NCBI GenBank assembly: GCA_020434465.1
Contig: JAGRAS010000097.1
Span: 1 to 6,616 of the forward strand
Direction of reading: 5' to 3'
DNA from: Bdellovibrionales bacterium
GTDB lineage: Bacteria > Bdellovibrionota > UBA2361 > JAGRAS01
Length of the DNA stretch: 6,616 nt
The first letter of the stretch is position 1. Every line of letters starts with the position of its first letter. This document shows, piece by piece, positions 1 to 6,042 of this stretch. The notes below the pieces were generated by a model, which was given only the letters and a program-made list of their open reading frames with translations, was not told the origin of the DNA and ran no database searches. The position numbers and the translations under genes are program-made.

Positions 1-23
1 AAGTTGTTAAGAAGGCTTAGTAT

Positions 24-1310
24 TTAAACCTTAATCTTCGGTACTAATAATTCTTGCCCACCCATATATCCTTGCAAAGCCTTTGGGATTTTAACTGAGC
101 CGTCTGATCTTTGATGAACTTCAAGTAGCGGAATTAGTATTCTAGGAGATGCCACGCAAGTATTGTTTAGTGTATGGCAATACACAGTCTTTCCAGAGTC
201 ATCTTTGTATCTCATTTTTAATCTTCTAGCCTGAAAATCATGAAAGCTTGAACAGCTGTGAGTCTCTCCATAGCTTTCACGACTTGGCATCCAAACTTCG
301 ATATCATTTTTATAAACTTGACCCTGTCCCATATCACCACTGCAAACATCAACAACTCTATATGGCAATTCAAGTAATTTAACTGCTTCTTCTGCATTTT
401 CTAAGAGTTCAGTATGCATTTTAGCGCTAATACTTTCATCGGCTTCACAAACTATTACTTGCTCAACTTTATAAAATTGATGGATACGATAGAGACCGTG
501 AGTGTCTTTTCCATAAGTTCCAGCCTCCCTACGATAACACGGAGAGTAACCTGCGTACCTTAATGGTAATTCTTCACGCGGAATAATTTCATCTGAGCGA
601 TAAGAGGTTACAGAAACTTCAGATGTCCCGATTAAATAAAAATCTGGATCGCGTTCATCTAGATGATAAGCTTGATCTTCACCACCAGGAAAATAGCTTG
701 TGCCCATCATGGCATCCCATTTTACTATATGAGGAACGTCAAATAGTGTATATCCTCTTTTATATAGTAAATCTTTAGCTAACATCATGACAGCATCTTG
801 CAATCGTGCCCCGTCACCTTTTAGAAAATAATTTCTTGCGCCAGCAATCTTTACCCCGCGCTCAATATCAAAAAGGTCTAAACTTTTCCCAAGTTCAACA
901 TGATCTTTTGGAGTAAAATTAAAGTTAGGAATATCACCGTGACGTCTGATTTCTACGTTTTCTGAATCATCTTTACCATCAGGTACTTTATCTAGAGGAA
1001 TAGAAGGAATGAAAAGTTTTTGTTTTTCCCAGTCTTCTTTTAAATTCTTATGTTCAGCAGAAACCTCTTTTAGGGTAGTTGAAATAGATTTCATTTGATC
1101 AAGTAGTTTTTGCTTTTCATCGCCATTTAAGCTTTTAATCTGCTTATTTGCGGAATTTTGCTCTGCTCGAAGCGATTCCTCATTTTGCTGAAGAATTCGA
1201 ACCTTTTCATCAAGTTGCAAGAAAGCTTGTACATCGAATTTTATACGCTTTTTTTCACAAGCTGCCTGATAAGCTTCTGGCCTTTGCCTAAAATCATGGA
1301 GATCTATCAT
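24..1310 (-). CDS. serS: Seryl-tRNA synthetase (SerRS), class II
   Basis: Charges tRNA-Ser (and tRNA-Sec where present) with serine in the cytoplasm, using ATP. The 428 residues match the usual bacterial length. Residues about 29-100 are rich in K, E, Q and L and form the N-terminal coiled-coil arm that grips the long variable arm of tRNA-Ser. The class II catalytic core follows: a GTSEV serine-site segment at 228-232, motif 2 with R260/R261 and the RREAGTYGKDTHGLYRIHQF stretch (260-279), the ETHSCSSFHDFQARR segment (349-363), and motif 3 around 380-399 with R390. Motif 3 reads LNNTCVASPRILIPLLE, whereas many bacteria have a form like LNGSGLAVGRTLVAVLEN, so this enzyme belongs to a divergent SerRS subgroup. 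The ATG at 1310 is supported by an AGG (1318-1320) seven bases upstream and by the family-typical MIDLHDFR start. It is divergent from recD2 and appears to be transcribed from its own promoter. The identification is secure. Confidence 0.98.
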   Translation of the reverse strand: MIDLHDFRQRPEAYQAACEKKRIKFDVQAFLQLDEKVRILQQNEESLRAEQNSANKQIKSLNGDEKQKLLDQMKSISTTLKEVSAEHKNLKEDWEKQKLFIPSIPLDKVPDGKDDSENVEIRRHGDIPNFNFTPKDHVELGKSLDLFDIERGVKIAGARNYFLKGDGARLQDAVMMLAKDLLYKRGYTLFDVPHIVKWDAMMGTSYFPGGEDQAYHLDERDPDFYLIGTSEVSVTSYRSDEIIPREELPLRYAGYSPCYRREAGTYGKDTHGLYRIHQFYKVEQVIVCEADESISAKMHTELLENAEEAVKLLELPYRVVDVCSGDMGQGQVYKNDIEVWMPSRESYGETHSCSSFHDFQARRLKMRYKDDSGKTVYCHTLNNTCVASPRILIPLLEVHQRSDGSVKIPKALQGYMGGQELLVPKIKV

Positions 1311-1317
1311 TTATTAA

Positions 1318-1320
1318 CCT
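1318..1320 (-). promoter_or_regulatory. Ribosome binding site of serS
   Basis: Read on the minus strand, an AGG inside TTTAGG lies seven bases before the serS ATG. It is a short but well-placed Shine-Dalgarno core and supports the chosen start. Confidence 0.55.
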
Positions 1321-1354
1321 AAATTGTTAAAAGGTAATATGCATTAGCCTCAAT

Positions 1355-1381
1355 ATTGTACAGCTTAGGCCTTTTTTGCAA
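1355..1381 (-). promoter_or_regulatory. Candidate sigma-70-type promoter for serS
   Basis: On the minus strand, TTGCAA (1376-1381) is followed after 15 bases by TACAAT (1355-1360), which is one base from the TATAAT consensus. An overlapping reading, CAATAT at 1353-1358, gives 17-base spacing but a poorer -10. Either would start transcription about 35-40 bases upstream of the serS ATG. The -35 lies inside a 10-bp tandem repeat (1375-1394). In an AT-rich spacer such matches are common, so this is tentative. Confidence 0.3.
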
Positions 1382-1394
1382 TAGTTTGCAATTG
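1375..1394. repeat. 10-bp tandem direct repeat with one mismatch
   Basis: TTTGCAATAG (1375-1384) is followed immediately by TTTGCAATTG (1385-1394). The second copy also forms a small hairpin, TTTGC (1385-1389) with GCAAA (1395-1399). A 10-bp period places both copies on the same DNA face, the arrangement expected of a tandem binding site, and it overlaps the candidate serS -35. The repeat is seen directly; any binding role is inference. Confidence 0.45.
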
Positions 1395-1440
1395 GCAAAT
1401 TGAGTGTTTAGTTTTCAAAAGCTTGCCTGGCTAGCGAGAT

Positions 1441-1457
1441 CTTGGACGGAGTCCAAG
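1441..1457. repeat. Perfect 7-3-7 hairpin in the serS/recD2 intergenic region
   Basis: CTTGGAC-GGA-GTCCAAG is a perfect inverted repeat with a three-base loop. Further pairing is possible below it: CGA (1435-1437) with TCG (1458-1460) across a three-base bulge, and GCT (1430-1432) with AGC (1461-1463). It is more GC-rich than the surrounding spacer. No T-run follows it on either strand, so it is not a conventional intrinsic terminator. Confidence 0.6.
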
Positions 1458-1477
1458 TCGAGCAGCAGAGAATAAAG

Positions 1478-1526
1478 ATACACCCCTTATTGATTTGCCT
1501 CCGGCAAATTCAATTGCGAGGTGTAT
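1478..1526. repeat. Long imperfect hairpin just upstream of recD2
   Basis: Three nested arm pairs form one 49-base structure: ATACACC (1478-1484) with GGTGTAT (1520-1526), ATTGA (1489-1493) with TCAAT (1510-1514), and TTTGCC (1494-1499) with GGCAAA (1503-1508). The loop is TCC (1500-1502). One bulged T (1509) and a small internal loop (1485-1488 against 1515-1519) interrupt about 18 base pairs. It ends 22 bases before the recD2 GTG. It could be a dispersed palindromic repeat, or an RNA or DNA structure affecting recD2 expression. No T-run follows, so a terminator is unlikely. Confidence 0.65.
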
Positions 1527-1535
1527 ATAGCTATA
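1526..1535. promoter_or_regulatory. 10-bp palindrome upstream of the recD2 start
   Basis: TATAGCTATA is a perfect palindrome ending 13 bases before the recD2 GTG and touching the outer arm of the preceding hairpin. TATAGT (1532-1537) within and after it could serve as a -10 hexamer, with a poor -35 (TTCAAT, 1509-1514) 17 bases upstream. That promoter would leave almost no leader. An operator or promoter role is a weak inference. Confidence 0.2.
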
Positions 1536-1548
1536 GTAAAGTCCCGTT

Positions 1549-3789
1549 GTGAATAACTCCTTAGTCAATAATCTTAGTTCTGAAGATGTTAAAATAAAGG
1601 GTGAAGTAGTTAGAGTCCGCTATTCAAATCCTGAAAATAACTTTTATGTTTTTACTGTTGCAAGCGATGAATCCCCAGATCAAGTTGTAGTCAAGGGCAC
1701 CGCTACCTCTGGATTGCAACTAACAAAAGGGGCAAATGTTGCACTTAGTGGGATATTTCAAGAGCATCCAAAGTATGGTAGGCAATTTTTTGCGAAACAG
1801 ATAACTTTGAGCCAGCCTAGTACAGAAGATGAAATTGAACGTTATCTTGGTAGTGGTATAGTTAAAGGTGTTGGCGAAAAAACAGCAAAGAGAATTGTTG
1901 AAAAGTTCGGTAATAAATCTTTAGAAACAATTCGAAAACACCCAGATCAAGTGTCTAAAATTCCTGGTGTTGGCAAACATAGAGCATTATTGTTATCCAA
2001 AGCTTTTGAATCATATGATGAATCACAAGAAACTTTACAGTTCTTAGTTGGAAAAGGGCTCTCTCCCGGGCTTGCTCTTAAAATCTATCAAAAATATAAG
2101 TCAGAAACTATTAACCTAATTTCACAGGATCCTTATAGGCTAACTCGTGATTTGCATGGAATTGGTTTTAAAAGATCAGATGAAATTGCACTAAAAAGCT
2201 TTAACTTAGCTCCAGACTCACCGCAAAGGCTAAAGGCAGGTGTTTTTTATGCTTTAGAAAGTTCAAGAAATGATGGTCATTGTTATTTGCCAGTAAACAC
2301 GCTTATTCAAAGAGCCAGTGTTATCCTTGGTCTTAATACTGAACAAGATTTAAGTGCTCATATTTTTGATCTCGAAAATGAAGGTTTTATTGTAATTGAA
2401 GATGAAAAGATTTATCTGAAGACACTTTATTTAGCCGAAAAAGTCTGTGCTGATTTTATTTCAAGACGCTGTGGCTTTATTGTAGATTCCGGCATAAAAG
2501 TTAACTTTATCGAAAGTTGTATCAAAGCTGCTGAAAAAAAACTTGATTTAAAATTTAGCCAAGATCAGATAGACGCTATTCACTACGCTACTCAGTATAA
2601 ACTATTAATTATTACTGGTGGCCCTGGTTGCGGTAAAACAACTTTAATTAAAGGTTTAACCTCTGTTTTTGCACAAGCAAAGAAAAATATTTTACTAGCT
2701 GCTCCTACTGGCCGCGCTGCACAGAAAATGGCTTCAGTATGCGAACTTGATGCACAGACTATTCATAGGCTATTAAAATACGATCCAATTAAAAGATCTT
2801 TTCTGTTCAATAAGTCTAATCAACTAAAATTAAACGATGAGCCTATAGATGTGCTTATTATTGATGAATCATCAATGATAGATATTCAGCTTGCTAAAGA
2901 TTTGTTTTCGGCAATTCCCGCTACGGCTACCTTAATACTTGTAGGCGATAAAGATCAGTTGCCTTCTGTTGGTCCTGGAAGAATGTTTGCTGACTTGGTA
3001 TCATTGGACGATGTTAAAACAATTAAGCTTTCAAAATTGTTTAGGCGATCTGAAGAGTCGGCAATAAATTTTATCGCACATCAAATTAACTCAGGAATAC
3101 CACCTGAAATTCCCGAACCCGATGGTCAAGTTAAAACAGATGCTTATTTTATTTCGCGAAAAACTCCTAGTGAAGCAGCGCAGTTAATAGAGAGCCTTGT
3201 TGCTGATCAAATTCCTAAAAAATTTGGAATTGATCAAAGTGAAATTGCTGTACTCACACCTTCCAACCGTGGAGAGCTGGGAACTATTGAGTTAAATAAA
3301 CAAATTCAGGCAAAAGTTAATCCATTTTCTATTAAGGCAAATGAAATTGAGTTAGGTGAGATGATTATAAGAAGGGGAGATAAAGTTTGCCAAAGAGTTA
3401 ATAACTATAATATTGATTCAGGTGGTGTTTTTAATGGTGATTTAGGTATTGTTACTAAAGTTAATCGGAAGGAAAACTCAATAGTTGTTAAGCTATGGGA
3501 TGATAGAGAAATAAATTATAACTCTGCAGATATTAATCAGCTATCACTTGCATATGCATCAACAGTTCACAGATCGCAAGGTTCAGAAATTCCCTGTGTA
3601 GTACTTGCTTTGCACGAATCTCACTATACATTACTTGAACGACAATTGATTTATACCGCTGTAACAAGAGCTAAAAAGTTACTTATAGTTGTTGGATCAT
3701 ATAAAGCATTGTCACTTGCAGCAAAGCGGGCAACAGCAAAGCATAGATTAACTTTTCTAAAAAATCGCGTGTTAGAATTAAATACGTAA
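1549..3789 (+). CDS. recD2: RecD2-type (RecD-like) SF1B DNA helicase
   Basis: An ATP-driven 5'-3' DNA helicase of the RecD2 group, which acts without RecBC and is linked in other bacteria to repair and replication-fork maintenance. At 746 residues it has the length of the long RecD2 form. An N-terminal OB-like domain (about 15-88) is followed by helix-hairpin-helix segments (99-121, 125-154, 165-217 with GIGFKRSDEIA). The motor begins with the Q-like FSQDQIDAI (336-344). Motifs then follow in order: Walker A GGPGCGKTT (357-365, K363), motif Ia APTGRAAQKM (385-394), Walker B LIIDESS (436-442), motif III VGDKDQLPSVG (465-475), FRR (498-500), an SH3-like insertion (about 605-660), motif V TVHRSQGSE (672-680) and motif VI YTAVTRAKK (702-710). 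All catalytic motifs are intact. The GTG at 1549 is the only plausible start: an in-frame TAA lies at 1537-1539 and no other start codon precedes the OB domain. No clear Shine-Dalgarno sequence is present. It is not the RecD subunit of RecBCD, since that protein lacks this N-terminal layout. Confidence 0.95.
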   Translation: MNNSLVNNLSSEDVKIKGEVVRVRYSNPENNFYVFTVASDESPDQVVVKGTATSGLQLTKGANVALSGIFQEHPKYGRQFFAKQITLSQPSTEDEIERYLGSGIVKGVGEKTAKRIVEKFGNKSLETIRKHPDQVSKIPGVGKHRALLLSKAFESYDESQETLQFLVGKGLSPGLALKIYQKYKSETINLISQDPYRLTRDLHGIGFKRSDEIALKSFNLAPDSPQRLKAGVFYALESSRNDGHCYLPVNTLIQRASVILGLNTEQDLSAHIFDLENEGFIVIEDEKIYLKTLYLAEKVCADFISRRCGFIVDSGIKVNFIESCIKAAEKKLDLKFSQDQIDAIHYATQYKLLIITGGPGCGKTTLIKGLTSVFAQAKKNILLAAPTGRAAQKMASVCELDAQTIHRLLKYDPIKRSFLFNKSNQLKLNDEPIDVLIIDESSMIDIQLAKDLFSAIPATATLILVGDKDQLPSVGPGRMFADLVSLDDVKTIKLSKLFRRSEESAINFIAHQINSGIPPEIPEPDGQVKTDAYFISRKTPSEAAQLIESLVADQIPKKFGIDQSEIAVLTPSNRGELGTIELNKQIQAKVNPFSIKANEIELGEMIIRRGDKVCQRVNNYNIDSGGVFNGDLGIVTKVNRKENSIVVKLWDDREINYNSADINQLSLAYASTVHRSQGSEIPCVVLALHESHYTLLERQLIYTAVTRAKKLLIVVGSYKALSLAAKRATAKHRLTFLKNRVLELNT

Positions 3790-3950
3790 AAACCATACAC
3801 AAACTTTTTAATACAAGAATCCCCATTCTCCTCTGCTAATCATACACCGGTTTGAAATTATTAGTTTTTATTCTTTAATTTATATCCCTAGCTTTTTTTA
3901 TTAAGAATAGTTGAATTTTTTATGTTAGTATTCAAGCAATTGGACTGGGC
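3790..3950. other. Spacer between recD2 and the hybrid kinase gene
   Basis: This 161-bp AT-rich spacer contains no ORF or RNA gene that I can support. A 5-bp pairing of CTAAT (3836-3840) with ATTAG (3861-3865), followed by TTTTTATT, is too weak to call a terminator. The spacing suggests that the kinase gene has its own promoter, but no good -35/-10 pair stands out. Confidence 0.4.
3911..3935. promoter_or_regulatory. Inverted repeat upstream of the kinase gene
   Basis: TTGAAT (3911-3916) and ATTCAA (3930-3935) are perfect 6-bp inverted half-sites separated by 13 bases, ending 15 bases before the ATG. The geometry would suit a dimeric regulator, possibly autoregulation. Short AT-rich repeats arise easily by chance. 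Confidence 0.2.
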
Positions 3951-6035
3951 ATGAGTGATACTGCAGAAGACAAAAGTAACTTTGCAGTTACTAAGGATCT
4001 TGAAAGAGTTAATTTAGGCATAAACATGGATCCTAACGGCCTAAGTTTATCTGCTGGACACCCATCTATACACCAAAGAGATATTGAAGCTTTAATTGCC
4101 TTTACGAATCATCCAATTGCTTGTTTTCAATTTACCAAAAATATTGATGTTAGGCTTTCAACAAGAAAAATAGTTGATGCTGTTTGGGAACGTGATTCTG
4201 TTTGCATTGAAGCAAATCACATGTTTGCAAAAGGTTTGAATCGCGATCTTTCTGAGCTTAAAGGCCTGTCATTTGGTGAGCTTTTTCCGCCTACGACAGA
4301 GCATTTTGAAATGGTAAAGAACTGGGCTTTAAGTAATTTTATTCTCGAAAATTGGCAGATAAGAACTACTAGCTTTGCTGGGAAAGAAAGTATTCGGAAA
4401 TTTTCAATTTTTCCAATTATAAATGCTAATATGATTTCAAGAGTTTGGATCAGCTACCAAGACGTAACTGAGCAGACTCGGCTAATTGAAATGCTTGAAT
4501 CCGCTGAGCAGCATTATCGAACTTTAGTTGAGAGGCCAGGTCTTATACTTGTTAGAGCCAGGATTGATGGAAGTTACGAATATTTAACCCCTCATGTGTA
4601 CGAAACAGTAGGTTATCCAGCGGAAGCATTCAAAAAAAATCCCAACTTGTTTAAGACTGTATTGCATCCCGATGATGTTGATAAACATGAAGTGATTTAT
4701 GAAGCAAGGCGTAATAAAAGTAAGGAAATTATCGAAACTGAGTACCGAGTAAAACATTCCGACGGTACTTATCATTGGTTCTATGAAAGACAAATTCCAA
4801 AGCTTGATGAAAATGGTGAAGTTGAATTTTTTGATTCAATTGCGCTTGATATTACTCGTCGTAAACAATTAGAAACAGATTTAAGACACGCAAAGCGTAT
4901 GGAGACTTTTGGCAATTTAGCAAGTGGAATTGCACATGACTTTAATAATCATTTAGCGGTTATTCTTGGTCAGATAGGCCTGTGTTTAAACGAACTTGAT
5001 AAAGAAAATCCCCTTTACGACAGATTGTCTGCTGCAGAGTGTGCTGCTTTAATTTCTGCTGAAATTGCTAAAAGCCTTTTATCCTTAAGTCGAAAACAAG
5101 ATGGATCTTTTGAAGTTCTGTCTGTTAGAAAATTAATTGAAGATGCTGGATTATTATTAAAGCATACATTTTCACCCTCGATTACTTTAGATATTAACTT
5201 ATCTGATAACTTGGCTAATATTAAAGGGAATGCAGTTAGTCTTCAACAAGTTTTAATGAATCTTGCTGTTAATTCTAGAGATGCCATTAAAAGTGAAGGT
5301 ATAATTGAAATAAAGGCTAGGAATTATAGAGTAGATAAGCAAACAAAACTAAAAAAATATACTAACGCTCCTCATGGGAAGTATGTTGAGTTTAGTGTAA
5401 TTGATAATGGTTGCGGTATCCCAAGCGAGCTATTGAATCAAATTTTTGATCCTTTCTTTACAACAAAAAATAAGGACGAAGGTACAGGTCTAGGATTGAG
5501 CATGGTATATTCAATTATAAAATCACATTCAGGTTGGGTAAGCGCAAGCAGCAATAAAAACGTGGGCACAGAAATTAGCTTTATAATTCCTGTAACTGAC
5601 GCCTCGCTAAGTAATATTAAAACTACTGAATGGAATCAAATTAAAGGCGGTGAAGAATTGATTTTAGTTGCTGATGACGATGAGATGGTTCTCTCTATGG
5701 TAACAACAGCGCTTGAAAGGCAAGGATATACTGTTATTACAGCTCGAGATGGGGAAGAAGCTGTAGAAAAAATCAAAACTTGTAGCCCGGAGCTTGTTTT
5801 ACTTGACTACACAATGCCAAAAATGTCAGGCAGGGAAGTTTTGGATAGTTTGCAAGATCTAAATTTAACTACTCCAGTTATATTGACTAGCGGTTATGGT
5901 AGTGGCAGTACTTTTCATGAAAATGCAGGTGTGAAATTAAAGCCAGGAGAAATTGCAGATTTTATTTCAAAGCCATATCAGCTACAAGATTTACTATTAA
6001 AAGTACGCCAAGTTTTAGATGAACAGCATAAATAA
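3951..6035 (+). CDS. Cytoplasmic PAS-PAS hybrid histidine kinase with C-terminal receiver domain
   Basis: A 694-residue sensor kinase expected to autophosphorylate on histidine and pass phosphate to its own receiver or to a separate partner. The N-terminal PAS-like domain (about 45-175) has the pattern DVRLSTRKIVDAVWERDSV...EANHMFAKGLN and ends in WISYQDVTEQ. A second PAS domain of the PAS_3 type (about 186-305) has LHPDDV, EYRVKHSDGTYHW and a DITRRKQLE exit. The HisKA segment has the H-box GIAHDFNN with H329. The ATPase domain has the N-box NLAVNSRDA (437-445), G1 DNGCGI (485-490), the F-box FDPFFTTK (499-506) and G2 GTGLGLS (511-517). The receiver (about 569-690) keeps the acidic pair D575/D576, phospho-acceptor D619 in LLDYTMPKMSG, T646 and K674. 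There are no hydrophobic spans or signal peptide, so it should sense a cytoplasmic cue. ATG 3951 is preceded by a weak GGA six bases upstream and an in-frame TGA at 3912. No separate response regulator gene lies beside it here, so its target is unknown. Confidence 0.93.
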   Translation: MSDTAEDKSNFAVTKDLERVNLGINMDPNGLSLSAGHPSIHQRDIEALIAFTNHPIACFQFTKNIDVRLSTRKIVDAVWERDSVCIEANHMFAKGLNRDLSELKGLSFGELFPPTTEHFEMVKNWALSNFILENWQIRTTSFAGKESIRKFSIFPIINANMISRVWISYQDVTEQTRLIEMLESAEQHYRTLVERPGLILVRARIDGSYEYLTPHVYETVGYPAEAFKKNPNLFKTVLHPDDVDKHEVIYEARRNKSKEIIETEYRVKHSDGTYHWFYERQIPKLDENGEVEFFDSIALDITRRKQLETDLRHAKRMETFGNLASGIAHDFNNHLAVILGQIGLCLNELDKENPLYDRLSAAECAALISAEIAKSLLSLSRKQDGSFEVLSVRKLIEDAGLLLKHTFSPSITLDINLSDNLANIKGNAVSLQQVLMNLAVNSRDAIKSEGIIEIKARNYRVDKQTKLKKYTNAPHGKYVEFSVIDNGCGIPSELLNQIFDPFFTTKNKDEGTGLGLSMVYSIIKSHSGWVSASSNKNVGTEISFIIPVTDASLSNIKTTEWNQIKGGEELILVADDDEMVLSMVTTALERQGYTVITARDGEEAVEKIKTCSPELVLLDYTMPKMSGREVLDSLQDLNLTTPVILTSGYGSGSTFHENAGVKLKPGEIADFISKPYQLQDLLLKVRQVLDEQHK

Positions 6036-6042
6036 TTAAATC

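Noticed and set aside
1..23. Possible end of another gene or a terminator after serS
   Set aside because: Only 23 bases are visible and no strong hairpin or coding signal can be judged.
1347..1377. Rightward terminator-like pairing GCCT/AGGC followed by six T residues
   Set aside because: Only four pairs with a 16-base loop, and no rightward gene ends here; the T-run is better seen as spacer between the promoter elements of serS.
1549..3789. RecD subunit of a RecBCD complex, or a defence-system helicase
   Set aside because: The N-terminal OB-like and HhH domains and the length fit stand-alone RecD2, no recB or recC lies nearby, and no defence genes flank it.
3836..3872. Possible intrinsic terminator after recD2 (CTAAT/ATTAG then a T-rich stretch)
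   Set aside because: The stem is only five mostly A-T pairs with a 20-base loop, so it is not convincing.
4584..4793. A 69-codon open frame on the minus strand inside the kinase gene
   Set aside because: It lies fully within the second PAS domain coding region of a well-supported gene, shows no recognisable domain, and is an antisense shadow.
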